A stretch of 64,000 bases of DNA, taken from positions 3,671,501 through 3,735,500 of the forward strand of contig NZ_CP066783.1 of the NCBI RefSeq assembly GCF_019186805.1. The letters are read 5' to 3'. A model generated the notes under the pieces. That model worked only from the letters and a program-made list of their open reading frames with translations, had not been told where the DNA came from and searched no databases. Of the stretch, positions 51,378-59,670 are shown piece after piece. Position 1 is the first letter of the stretch. Each line of letters starts with the position of its first letter. Made by a program: the position numbers and the translations under genes. The DNA comes from Comamonas fluminis (GTDB lineage Bacteria; Pseudomonadota; Gammaproteobacteria; Burkholderiales; Burkholderiaceae_C).

Positions 51378-51459
51378 CGAAATTTCCCCAGATTGACGTA
51401 GTCGTCATTCTTTGGTTCAGAGGTCTAAATCACAAGAAGGGGTAGAAATTGGCGCTTAC

Positions 51460-51467
51460 AGATCAAT
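51460..51467. repeat. 8-bp target duplication AGATCAAT, right copy
   Basis: Matches 40943-40950 and abuts the right end of the IS66 transposon; it lies within the IS110 transposase reading frame. Confidence 0.97.
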
Positions 51468-52079
51468 GAATTCCTGGCAAGTGTGCTGCCGTACATGAGC
51501 GGGGGTGGGGAATTCGATCATGAACCTCACCCACCACTCGTTGCGAGTGCTGCTCCAGTATTTGTGCATCTCTGGGAAGTACAGCGGTACATGGTGATTG
51601 ATGATCGCGTTCTGCACCTTGGTCCTTGCCCTGCTGATTTGATAATAAGTTTTAGACAGCTCCTGAATGTCGTGGTGACCAGCGATCATGGGATTAACAA
51701 ATCGCTGAATACGCCCCAGCTTGAGCATCTCCAAAATGACCGATGCGTCCTTGGGGTCATTCTTGTCCCACGAATTGAACATAGCCTTTCGAAAGCGTGA
51801 CTGAGCGACAGAGGAGATAGAGACGACTTCAAAACCTGCCACGAGTAACCGATGTGCTATCGGGCGGTGATAGTCCCCGGTTGGCTCCATGGCTACCCTG
51901 CATTGGCCACCCAGGCTGCCCAAGAAGTCAATAAGGCGCTGCATATCAACGGCACTATTGCTCATCCGGAAACGGTGCTTCTGTCCCGATGCGGTTTCAA
52001 TCAAAACCGCATTCGAGTACCGGGCGATATCTATGGCAACCCAGTTGAGACTGGGGCTGGCAAGAGGTGTATCGGTCAT
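51468..52079 (-). pseudogene. IS110-family transposase, N-terminal part
   Basis: About 204 codons with the RuvC-like DEDD domain: NWVAIDIARYSNAVLIE (Asp), VAMEPTGDYHRPIAHRL (Glu), and NSWDKNDPKDASVILEML (Asp-Asp). It breaks off at EFIDL, where the IS66 transposon entered; the rest is at 40950-40282. Joined length is about 426 residues. Confidence 0.9.
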
Positions 52080-52159
52080 GGCAGTGCTCTCCTTTGGTGG
52101 TCAGCGATTCAAAGAATGCTGCTGCCTTGGGGTGATGACAACCACTATGCATTTACTAC

Positions 52160-52519
52160 GGCATCCAGTTCACGAACCGCTCTTGCGATCGGTACGCTGG
52201 CGATCACATTTTTGACCGTGTCTGCACTGAGCATGGCATTGAACATCGACTCACCAAGATCAAACATCCGTGGACTAATGGTCAGGTTGAGCGAATGAAC
52301 CGAACCATAAAAGAAGCCACGGTCAAACGCTTCCATTACGAAGGTCACGAGCAACTACGACAGCATCTGGCGGACTTCATCGATGCCTACAACTTCGGTC
52401 GAAGGCTCAAGACACTCAAGGGATTGACCCCGTATGAATTCATTTGCAAGCAGTGGACATCCGAACCCAAACACTTCAGGATTGATCCACTCCATCAAAT
52501 ACTGGGACTAAACACCTAG
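52160..52519 (+). pseudogene. IS481-family transposase, 3' part
   Basis: Begins GIQFTNRSCDRYAGDHIFDR and continues with the catalytic-core end (HPWTNGQVERMNRTIKEATV) to PLHQILGLNT. It completes the gene that starts at 39430, 12 kb upstream, in the same frame. Confidence 0.92.
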
Positions 52520-52689
52520 GGTACGATCACCACTGGCCGTTTACCGAGAGCAGTTGATCAACAGCTCTCAGCATTCCACCCTCATTCATTGAATCCATGG
52601 GTGTTGCACTACGGATTTGAATCCGCCATTCAAGTTGAAATCGCTGAATTTATGTTAACTCATTTAAAAATAAGTTAAATTTATTTAAA

Positions 52690-53763
52690 ATGATAAAATT
52701 TTATCAAGAACCTCAAAATGTCGAATTAGAACTTGACATCAGGACCAAAGCATCCACAATCAATTCAAAAATTAAAAAAGACCAAAAACCCATGCACGAT
52801 CCTGAATTCAAGATATTTCTAAGAAATTATGCTGATGAAATTCATGATCAGAACATAGCATTCGAAAGTCATGCATTTAATTTAAAACAGAAGCTTTATG
52901 CGATATGGAAAAAATCAGTTGACTATATTTCAAAGACAGAAGATAAATACAAAAACTCACTATTAAGAAATCTTACTCTTATCAATAATTCTTATCTTGA
53001 AAATAATGACCCGCGAAATGAAAAATTAGCACTATCTACATCGAGATTAATTATAGATAAATCCAAAGATATTGCAACTCGAGAGTACATTCTAACATTA
53101 AGATGCATTTACAGAATCAAATATATATACGAAACTAATTTCAATCAAAATAAATCAATCTCAACTCCATTTACAGACGAGTTTAAAGAATTACTATTTG
53201 CAGATGAAAATTTTGAAAGTGGAAAATTTATCAACTTAATTGTTCAAGAATTTTTCCCTCTCTCAATACACGCTAATGAACTAGGAAAATCATGTGGTTT
53301 AAAACTAGGCATTCCTATATCTGAGGAAGTTAGAAACTATAGATCAGCCACAGGTTCACAAAGTTCAAAGGCCTTAAAAGCTTTGAAGACTTTAAAGGCG
53401 TTGAAAGAATTAGATCATGACGCTTCAGAGGCAATTTCATCTTTAGAGGAAGTCTTTAAACCCTATGGCGAAGAAGTTCTCAAGTTTCGCATCCGATCAA
53501 TTATTCCAAAGCTCAATAAAAGTTCAAAATACAGAAGTATCCAATCAATTATAGATGATAATGAAAAATTATTTTCTGATGTTTTGATTGATTATCAGCA
53601 AGGGATAGGAAGCCCGGCTGTCAAAGGAGGTGAAAATATCACATTTGGTGAAAATTTACGTATATCTGATTTAGTTGACTTAATCAAGAAGTGGAAGATT
53701 TTTCCAGAAATTAAGGCTCATATTAAAAATCTCAATCTAGAAAAGATGAGGGAAATTATTTAA
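52690..53763 (+). CDS. A+T-rich hypothetical protein
   Basis: 357 residues that I cannot assign. It is Lys/Asn/Ile-rich and mostly helical, with no signal peptide or membrane helix. A Lys/Leu run (SSKALKALKTLKALKELDHD) sits near residue 225. Base composition is far more A+T-rich than the metabolic genes, pointing to transfer. It converges with the DUF3987 gene and overlaps its 3' end by 27 bases. No strong ribosome site precedes the ATG, and upstream ATs are dense. It may belong to the satellite-like module. Confidence 0.65.
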   Translation: MIKFYQEPQNVELELDIRTKASTINSKIKKDQKPMHDPEFKIFLRNYADEIHDQNIAFESHAFNLKQKLYAIWKKSVDYISKTEDKYKNSLLRNLTLINNSYLENNDPRNEKLALSTSRLIIDKSKDIATREYILTLRCIYRIKYIYETNFNQNKSISTPFTDEFKELLFADENFESGKFINLIVQEFFPLSIHANELGKSCGLKLGIPISEEVRNYRSATGSQSSKALKALKTLKALKELDHDASEAISSLEEVFKPYGEEVLKFRIRSIIPKLNKSSKYRSIQSIIDDNEKLFSDVLIDYQQGIGSPAVKGGENITFGENLRISDLVDLIKKWKIFPEIKAHIKNLNLEKMREII

Positions 53764-55017
53764 TCTAAAATATCTTCTTCCTCCATGAAAATATTTTAGA
53801 ATCTTACCTTGGTAAATAAGATTATCAATCGAAGCATCCAATATGTCAGCCTTGCGTATGGACTGCGGACCGCACCGAAGAATCTCACTTCGAGTTATAA
53901 AGCAATTACCCGTACGCTGAAATCTTTTTAGAAGATAGGAATATAATCCATCTACCTCTTGAAAGAATTTCACCTCATCTTTACCATTTCCAAAAATTCT
54001 CTTTGCCTCATCAAGGTGCCAAACGACTATATCAGTAGCAGCTTTTATAATCCACCCTTTAACATCCTGATTAGGTTCTACGAAGTACTGAATAACAGCT
54101 GCCACACGACAGATCAACTCACCGCTGCGGCTGATGAATGATCGCATCTCGCTCCAATTTTCATATGGTTCGGAGATTTTTTTTGTTTGCAAATGATATT
54201 GATTCCAGAGATCTGCGGCTTCAGAATTAAAGCCAATGTGTTGGCGTGAAATTTCAGACTTTCCTATAGACCTTGCATATTCCTTCATCAACTCTTTCAC
54301 CCGCAGATGAAAAGCATGTCTCGCAAGATCCTCTTCATTAAGACGCTCAACCCATCTACTGGAATTTATTCCACTGATTGCCTGGGAAATCAGCATACGT
54401 GGCATCAGGCCGGACTGTACGAATAACTCACCCTTCTTGCTCAAAAAGCGTTCGAAAGTTATATCCTGGGTCATCATGCACAAAGCAACATGCCTATCAT
54501 GCAAAATAGTTGAACCTTGGGACCTAGTTACTTCATTGATTGCAGATCCATCAAAGCGCTTGCACAAACTAGGCATATCTAAATTTTTAAAGAGCAATGC
54601 TGCCTCGTCCAGTGCGTAAAACAACGAATAAGCACCACCTTTAAAAATATCTATTACCCCTTTATTTGTGGCCGCTTCAATGAGGAACTGATGGCTCTTC
54701 AGTCCTTCCATAGGAATATCTGAAAATCGTCCTCGCTCAAAATCCTCAAACCCCTTCATCACCTTTTTGAGTACACTGGATTTCCTATCTCCTGACTTGG
54801 CAATCACACATGAGAACAGGCTTACAGGCAACACCTCACCATATGGAACTTTGACATCAGCAACACCTTGTACAGCTGCCGACATTGCTGTCAGCATTAC
54901 TGGCACTACCATTTCGTATGATGACTGCGTCGCTGCTACAACTTGCTGCGCAAAATCTTGCAACATTGGTGGAAGCACATGGACTGGGTAAGGCGAATTC
55001 TGAGTTAGATAGTTCAT
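53737..55017 (-). CDS. DUF3987-family protein (YfjI-like, satellite/phage replication type)
   Basis: 426 residues with an N-terminal P-loop-like region: LPVSLFSCVIAKSGDRKSSVLKKV is the altered Walker A (SGDRKSS) of DUF3987; later FYALDEAALLF resembles Walker B. The family occurs in P4-like satellites and integrated plasmid/phage islands, likely in DNA replication. I start at the ATG at 55017 rather than an upstream TTG. It lies one base after the Gp2-like gene stop, so the two are coupled. It is A+T-rich like its neighbours. Confidence 0.8.
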   Translation of the reverse strand: MNYLTQNSPYPVHVLPPMLQDFAQQVVAATQSSYEMVVPVMLTAMSAAVQGVADVKVPYGEVLPVSLFSCVIAKSGDRKSSVLKKVMKGFEDFERGRFSDIPMEGLKSHQFLIEAATNKGVIDIFKGGAYSLFYALDEAALLFKNLDMPSLCKRFDGSAINEVTRSQGSTILHDRHVALCMMTQDITFERFLSKKGELFVQSGLMPRMLISQAISGINSSRWVERLNEEDLARHAFHLRVKELMKEYARSIGKSEISRQHIGFNSEAADLWNQYHLQTKKISEPYENWSEMRSFISRSGELICRVAAVIQYFVEPNQDVKGWIIKAATDIVVWHLDEAKRIFGNGKDEVKFFQEVDGLYSYLLKRFQRTGNCFITRSEILRCGPQSIRKADILDASIDNLIYQGKILKYFHGGRRYFRLNNFPHLF

Positions 55018-55018
55018 T

Positions 55019-56182
55019 TTAAATATCAACGCCTAAGTTAATGGATGATTTTCTCTTTGGGCCTGGTTTGCTTTTTCTGAGGTTTTTCATTTTTGAGCAT
55101 CCAAAGGTTCTAAAACCCTCAGGAGCTCTCAATTTCATTGAGACATCAAGCTTTGTAAGGTAGCTAGCGTATGTGCTTAAAATTTTTATCAACCCCTCAT
55201 CTCTATAATCTATATTCCGCAAATATTCACTAGCAGGTTTACACATGCCTAGAACATTCCATACATAGCTCTCATTACCACAGATGTGGTGATTCCAATC
55301 ATCCGTTATTGCTCTTGAGTGATAATAAGGATTTTGATATTTTGTACCATTGAGCGCGATGAGCCAATGGATGTGTAGCCCTTTATGGTGTCCACACTCA
55401 ATTTTCCAGGCGTAAAAAGATAAATTCTTACCGAACATCTTTTTCAGTCTTTTCAGCATGAGATTTCTTTTGACATCGACAACTGAAAATTCCTCAATAA
55501 TTTCTTGCTCAGTTTTAAAATTAAATGGCTTACGTGGGTGTTCAACATAGAAACCCCAGTCTATTCTGAGCAGAACATTTTTACAGTTAATCTCCCAAGA
55601 CTGAAGTGCCACCTTCATCAACTGGTGATAACGTTCATTTGCATTTCTATAAAAGCTTTTTATTTCTTCACGCAAATCATCTTTATTCAATGCATCTTTT
55701 AGCTGTATAACAAAATTATTTAAGCTATCTACAATCGCATCAGTACGCTTACCACAAGCCATCTTGAATTCATGCTCGCCATAAATTACAGGGTCTACGA
55801 GGCCTATACCTTCAATACGCTCACCCTTAGGTGAGGTTGCTGCAACGAAAGCACTGTAGGTCAATTTCATTAAAGGGCTGTAATTAATGATAGATGCGTA
55901 CTCCTCATCCCATCCCAGCAACCTAGCCTGACTGGCATGATTGAGAATATTTAATATCTGATGTCCTAAACCTGAAGCACGAGCCCTGTAAGTGGTTCCG
56001 CTCTTCATCTTAAAGAATGGCATTCTTTTTTTATCCAAAGAAGCTATATTTACTCCAATACTGTAATACATTAATTTCTCATGATAGATTCTTCTATCTT
56101 CATAGCTAATAGTAAAACAAGAATCTGATTTATTCTTGAATACAAATCTTTGAAGATCAATGAACTTATCTCTTGCAGACAT
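55019..56182 (-). CDS. Inovirus Gp2-like / YagK-YfjJ-family protein (replication-initiator-like)
   Basis: About 387 residues. GHHKGLHIHWLIALNG holds the His-u-His motif (HIHW) of rolling-circle initiators and Gp2-like proteins; upstream is LSFYAWKIECGH. The C-terminus is basic (KMKNLRKSKPGPKRK). The ATG at 56182 is preceded by AAGAG; the frame stays open to 56254 across a GATA tetranucleotide tract. In satellite-type islands it is usually followed by DUF3987 and preceded by AlpA, as here. Confidence 0.8.
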   Translation of the reverse strand: MSARDKFIDLQRFVFKNKSDSCFTISYEDRRIYHEKLMYYSIGVNIASLDKKRMPFFKMKSGTTYRARASGLGHQILNILNHASQARLLGWDEEYASIINYSPLMKLTYSAFVAATSPKGERIEGIGLVDPVIYGEHEFKMACGKRTDAIVDSLNNFVIQLKDALNKDDLREEIKSFYRNANERYHQLMKVALQSWEINCKNVLLRIDWGFYVEHPRKPFNFKTEQEIIEEFSVVDVKRNLMLKRLKKMFGKNLSFYAWKIECGHHKGLHIHWLIALNGTKYQNPYYHSRAITDDWNHHICGNESYVWNVLGMCKPASEYLRNIDYRDEGLIKILSTYASYLTKLDVSMKLRAPEGFRTFGCSKMKNLRKSKPGPKRKSSINLGVDI

Positions 56183-56210
56183 AAGGACTCTTATTTCATT
56201 GATAAATAGT

Positions 56211-56226
56211 GATAGATAGATAGATA
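56211..56226. repeat. GATA tetranucleotide tract (4 units) before the Gp2-like gene
   Basis: Four GATA units at 56211-56226, then ATACATATATGTAT (a palindrome). Both lie between AlpA and the Gp2-like ATG, in the likely promoter region. Unit number could change by slippage. Confidence 0.6.
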
Positions 56227-56346
56227 AATACATATATGTATCTATAATACCCAATTTAAATTTCTTATTAACTTGAGGAAATGCCCTATAAATTCGATGC
56301 CATTCATCGAGAACTCCTCACAATAAGATTTGATTCTTGTGAAAAA

Positions 56347-56619
56347 TTAATTCAACGATTTAGTACCCTCTTTTATTAAATCGATGTAGTCGAAGACATC
56401 CTGAAGCACCCAGCCCACAGCCTTCTCCCCCAGTTTGATGGGTAGGGGAAAGTTCTTGTCGTAGTACTTCGAGGTCTTGTTGATCTTCAAGTACACCGTC
56501 GAGCGAGAGATGCTCAAGAGTTGAAGCAACTTGGGTAAACGGATCACGCCTACGTGCAGGCGGCACTCATCTCCTAACTGAGTTGCATGTGAGAAGGAAG
56601 GTTGATTCAGCTCGGTCAT
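56347..56619 (-). CDS. AlpA-family excisionase/transcription regulator
   Basis: About 90 residues. IRLPKLLQLLSISRSTVYLK is the MerR-like HTH of AlpA/phage-type regulators, and NFPLPIKLGEKAVGW the usual wing. AlpA proteins switch on excision of satellite islands. The ATG at 56619 has AAGGTGAG before it; an earlier in-frame ATG at 56652 is less likely. It heads the minus-strand module AlpA, Gp2-like, DUF3987. Confidence 0.9.
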   Translation of the reverse strand: MTELNQPSFSHATQLGDECRLHVGVIRLPKLLQLLSISRSTVYLKINKTSKYYDKNFPLPIKLGEKAVGWVLQDVFDYIDLIKEGTKSLN

Positions 56620-57012
56620 TCGCTCACCTTGGGTTGTTGTCGGTTGGAACAAATTGGAGCTTTTTCACCAGTCACAGCACAGGTCTGCTTAGCCAGTTGA
56701 CAAATAGATAAGCATAGCTTGACTGATTTTAAAAAATATGCTTCAAGTCAATTACTCATCACCAATCATTGATCAGCATTGCGAATGCGAATCGAAATTT
56801 AGTTCCCCTCGAGGAGAGCAAGCATGCGAAGACCTTCGCAAGCTTGATGTGCTTGGAAAACGGCTGGGTCTGTAGGCAGTCGAAAAATTGAAATCAAATA
56901 ACTTACAAAAACATATGACTTTATTGAGCACAACCAGGACAGATGCTCAAACAAGGTCTGACCAATCCACGCACTGGGCTTGTCAGAATGTAGGCACTAA
57001 CTAAGGGAATTT
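56620..57012. promoter_or_regulatory. Divergent intergenic region, 393 bases
   Basis: No gene seen. It holds the alpA ribosome site on one side and the promoter of the 57013 gene on the other. TTGACA at about 56696 is visible without a good -10. It is A+T-rich until about 56790. Confidence 0.4.
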
Positions 57013-57351
57013 ATGACTCGACACATCACTTGCCCTACTTGTGGCAGCTGCAATGTCACTCAGCGCAATTGGGCTAAGAAGCTTTTTGGTGTCTTGGGCA
57101 CTGCAGCAGGCGCTACAGGAGGCTTTGCAGGAACGATCAGAGGCGCCCAAATCGGTATGACCGCGGGAGCCGCAGCAGGCCCTGCAGGAACTACTGCTGG
57201 TGGTCTGGCCGGTGCTGTTTTAGGCGGAATTGCAGGTAGTGCAATTGGATGCGAGTTGGGCACAACCGTCGGTAAAAAAATCGACCAGCACATGCTTGAT
57301 AACTTTGTTTGTGCATTCTGCGGAAATGCATTTACTGAAGCGTCTGCTTAA
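57013..57351 (+). CDS. Small glycine-zipper protein with split zinc-ribbon ends
   Basis: 112 residues. The N-terminus has CPTCGSCN and the C-terminus CAFCG, which together can form one four-Cys zinc site. Between them is an Ala/Gly-rich hydrophobic span (about 28-90: TAAGATGGFAGTIRGAQIG, then GGLAGAVLGGIAGSAIG) with glycine-zipper spacing typical of membrane-inserting helices. AAGGGA precedes the ATG. It is the first gene of a plus-strand set with DUF932, YqaJ and RDF-like genes. Function is unknown. Confidence 0.75.
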   Translation: MTRHITCPTCGSCNVTQRNWAKKLFGVLGTAAGATGGFAGTIRGAQIGMTAGAAAGPAGTTAGGLAGAVLGGIAGSAIGCELGTTVGKKIDQHMLDNFVCAFCGNAFTEASA

Positions 57352-57381
57352 TTCCTTCCTTATTTATCGAAAGCAATCAAC

Positions 57382-58365
57382 ATGGCACATCTCGTAGAAA
57401 CCATGGCCTATACCGGTCAAACTCCTTGGCACAAACTGGGCCATGCTCTGCCCGCTAGACAAGGCATCGATGTCTGGGCGCAAGCGGCTGGCATGGATTG
57501 GCGTATTCAGGAAACGCCGGTGCGTTATCTGGCAAGCGATGCCGATTCTGGTCTTTCAGGTCTGTATGCCGAGCCTAAAGAGTTTCCCGAGCAGAAGGTG
57601 CTTTATCGCAGCGATACCCAGGCTCCTTTATCTGTCGTGGGTAGCCGCTACCAGGTAGTGCAACCTCGTGAGGTGCTGGAGTTCTACCGTGATCTGACCG
57701 AGGTCGCGGGCTATGAATTGGAGACCGCTGGCGTGCTCAAGGCTGGACGCAAGTTCTGGGCCTTGGCCCGCACTGGCAAGTCGACTGCACTCAAGGGCAA
57801 TGATGTCGTCAATGGATATTTGCTACTGGCTACGTCCTGTGATGGAACGCTGGCTACGGTGGCCATGCCAACGACGGTGCGGGTGGTCTGCAACAACACG
57901 CTGACGATTGCTCTACGTGATGGTGTCGGAGCGGTCAAGGTGCCGCACAGCACGGCTTTCGATGCCCAAGCGGTCAAGCGTCAGTTGGGCGTGGCCGTCG
58001 GTCAGTGGGACAGCTTTATGTACCGCATGAAGACGCTTGCCGAGCGCAAGGTCAAGACCCATGAGGCGATGAACTATTTCCTCAAGGTGATCTGCAACAC
58101 AGACCAGAATTCCGATATGCCGGTGGGCTTGACCAATGAGCGTGCGCTCAAGAAGGTGCAGATGCTCTATGAAGGCCATGGCCGTGGTGCAGAAATGCAT
58201 GCAGCCAAGGACACGGCCTGGGGCCTTCTGTGCTCTGTGACCGAGTTCATCGACCATGAGAAGCAAGCACGCAGCCAAGACAACCGTCTGGACAGCGCCT
58301 GGTTTGGCCAGGGTGCCGTGATCAAGCAACGTGCTTTGGATCATGCACTGCAGTTGGTGGCCTGA
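57382..58365 (+). CDS. DUF932 (phage/plasmid-like TIGR03299) protein
   Basis: 327 residues. The N-terminus MAHLVETMAYTGQTPWHKLG is the family signature, followed by SVVGSRYQVVQPREVLEFYRD and TTVRVVCNNTLTIAL. DUF932 proteins are common in conjugative elements and large phages; their biochemical role is not settled. It starts 30 bases after the glycine-zipper gene and ends before a terminator. Composition is G+C-richer than the DUF3987 module, so it may have a separate origin. Confidence 0.9.
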   Translation: MAHLVETMAYTGQTPWHKLGHALPARQGIDVWAQAAGMDWRIQETPVRYLASDADSGLSGLYAEPKEFPEQKVLYRSDTQAPLSVVGSRYQVVQPREVLEFYRDLTEVAGYELETAGVLKAGRKFWALARTGKSTALKGNDVVNGYLLLATSCDGTLATVAMPTTVRVVCNNTLTIALRDGVGAVKVPHSTAFDAQAVKRQLGVAVGQWDSFMYRMKTLAERKVKTHEAMNYFLKVICNTDQNSDMPVGLTNERALKKVQMLYEGHGRGAEMHAAKDTAWGLLCSVTEFIDHEKQARSQDNRLDSAWFGQGAVIKQRALDHALQLVA

Positions 58366-58460
58366 TGGATTGATGCCATGGCGATGACTGACTGCAGACC
58401 TTGTTGTCCGTGTTTGGACGCATCACACCGTTTTTACCCTCTCTGTTTTCCACCCAACCA

Positions 58461-58486
58461 AGCCACCTTTTGAGGTGGCTTTTTTA
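58461..58486 (+). terminator. Terminator after DUF932
   Basis: AGCCACCT-TTTG-AGGTGGCT with six Ts. Confidence 0.9.
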
Positions 58487-58487
58487 T

Positions 58488-58504
58488 GCCCGCAAATTGC
58501 GGGC
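58488..58504 (+). promoter_or_regulatory. Hairpin just before the YqaJ ribosome site
   Basis: GCCCGCA-AAT-TGCGGGC is a perfect 7-bp stem with a 3-base loop, 2 bases before AGGAG of the next gene. It may limit or protect translation. Confidence 0.5.
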
Positions 58505-58516
58505 TAGGAGATTTCG

Positions 58517-59578
58517 ATGTCTGTGCATGTTCTCAAGAATGGAAATTTGGATACTGGCTTGACCGTTCCCCACAACGCCTCCAACAGCACCCCACGCACG
58601 CCCCGCAAGGGCGCTGCTTTGCGCCTGGTGTCCACCAAAGACCTGGAGCGTGATGACTGGCTGGAGGTTCGCCGTACCGGCATTGGCAGCTCCGATGCCG
58701 CTGCAGCGATTGGCCTCAATCCCTACCAGTCCCAGCTGGAGCTGTGGATGCAAAAGACGGGCAAGGGTGATCTACTGCCAGCCGTCGATCCTAATGATGA
58801 CACCAGCCCCATGTTCTGGGGAACGATGCTGGAGCCCATCGTGGCAGCCCATTACACCAAGCGCACAGGCAACAAGGTGCGCCGAGTGAATGCAGTTTTG
58901 CAGCATCCTGAACACCCTTGGATGCTGGCCAATGTGGATCGAGAAGTGGTCGGCTCTTCGGAGGTTCAGCTTCTGGAGTGCAAGACAGCAGGCATCCATG
59001 GCGCTCGCCTGTGGCGTGACGGTGTTCCCGAGTATGTGCAGCTGCAGGTGATGCACCAGTTGGCCGTGACTGGCCATCGTGCAGCTGACGTAGCAGTACT
59101 GGTCGGCGGTCAGGAGCTACGTATCTTCCGGATCGAGCGAGACGAGGCCTTGATTGCCCGCCTGATCGAGATGGAGCACGCATTCTGGCAGATGGTGGAA
59201 AGCAAAATGCCGCCTGCTGGGGATGGTTCGGACAGTGCAGAAAAGGCCTTGCGTAGCCTCTATCCAAACAGTGCAGGCGATGACGTGGACATGACTGATG
59301 ACCCAGGTCTCAATGCCACGTTTGAAGCCTTGCTGTTGGCCCGAGAGCAACTCGATGCTGCACAAAAGCAGGAAGCCCGTTTGCGTCAAGCCATTCAGAT
59401 CCACATGGGCGAAGCTGGCAAAGCCACGTTTGCCTGCGGTGGCAGCGTGACATGGCGGCGCAGCAAGGATGGCCAAGTGTTCAACACAGCGCAGTTCAAC
59501 AAAGACCATCCAGAGTTGGCCAAGGCCTATATGTCCACGCGGGCTGGATCTCGACGGTTTTGCGTCAATGAATCGTAA
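58517..59578 (+). CDS. YqaJ-family viral recombinase (lambda-type exonuclease)
   Basis: 353 residues. The YqaJ domain spans about 45-240: WLEVRRTGIGSSDAAAAIGL, NPYQSQLELWMQKTGK, FWGTMLEPIVAAHYTKRTG (catalytic Glu), and VQLLECKTAGIHG (E-x-K), followed by QLQVMHQLAVTGH. It is a 5'-3' exonuclease of phage-type single-strand-annealing recombination. The C-terminal 110 residues form a coiled segment. AGGAG precedes the ATG. No annealing protein is seen next to it; the next gene is RDF-like. Confidence 0.93.
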   Translation: MSVHVLKNGNLDTGLTVPHNASNSTPRTPRKGAALRLVSTKDLERDDWLEVRRTGIGSSDAAAAIGLNPYQSQLELWMQKTGKGDLLPAVDPNDDTSPMFWGTMLEPIVAAHYTKRTGNKVRRVNAVLQHPEHPWMLANVDREVVGSSEVQLLECKTAGIHGARLWRDGVPEYVQLQVMHQLAVTGHRAADVAVLVGGQELRIFRIERDEALIARLIEMEHAFWQMVESKMPPAGDGSDSAEKALRSLYPNSAGDDVDMTDDPGLNATFEALLLAREQLDAAQKQEARLRQAIQIHMGEAGKATFACGGSVTWRRSKDGQVFNTAQFNKDHPELAKAYMSTRAGSRRFCVNES

Positions 59579-59670
59579 GCGCTTACTCTCACCCCCTCTA
59601 TTTATCCATCCCCCTATGCTCTCTGCGGCTCACAGCCCCAGAGAGCTTTCTTTTTTTTTGGGAGCAAGAC

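Larger units (their letters stand above)
40951..51459. mobile_element. 10.5-kb IS66-family transposon with defence-like passenger genes
   Basis: Both ends start GTAAGCGCCAATTTCTACCC; the first 22 bases are identical in inverted orientation (40951-40972 and 51438-51459). GTAAGCG is the IS66-family terminus. An 8-bp duplication flanks it. Inside, on the minus strand from the right end: tnpA, tnpB, an XRE gene, and tnpC (split by an IS3-family element). On the left half, on the plus strand: a small ORF, a nuclease-STAND gene and an ABC-type ATPase gene. IS66 elements are normally about 2.5 kb, so about 6 kb here is cargo. Confidence 0.93.
40036..52159 (-). mobile_element. IS110-family (IS1111-like) element, itself split by an IS66 transposon
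   Basis: The outer span interrupts the IS481 gene exactly between AAC and GGC codons with no target duplication, as expected for IS110 elements. Inner ends GTACTAAATGCA (40036-40047) and TGCATTTACTAC (52148-52159) are inverted with 11 of 12 bases matching. Removing the IS66 unit and one 8-bp copy leaves about 1,607 bp. The transposase is on the minus strand, with about 80 bases before it and about 246 after it. Confidence 0.85.

Noticed and set aside
40951..51459. Composite transposon formed by two IS copies
   Set aside because: Only one set of IS66 genes and single 22-bp ends exist; the unit is one element with cargo, not two flanking ISs.
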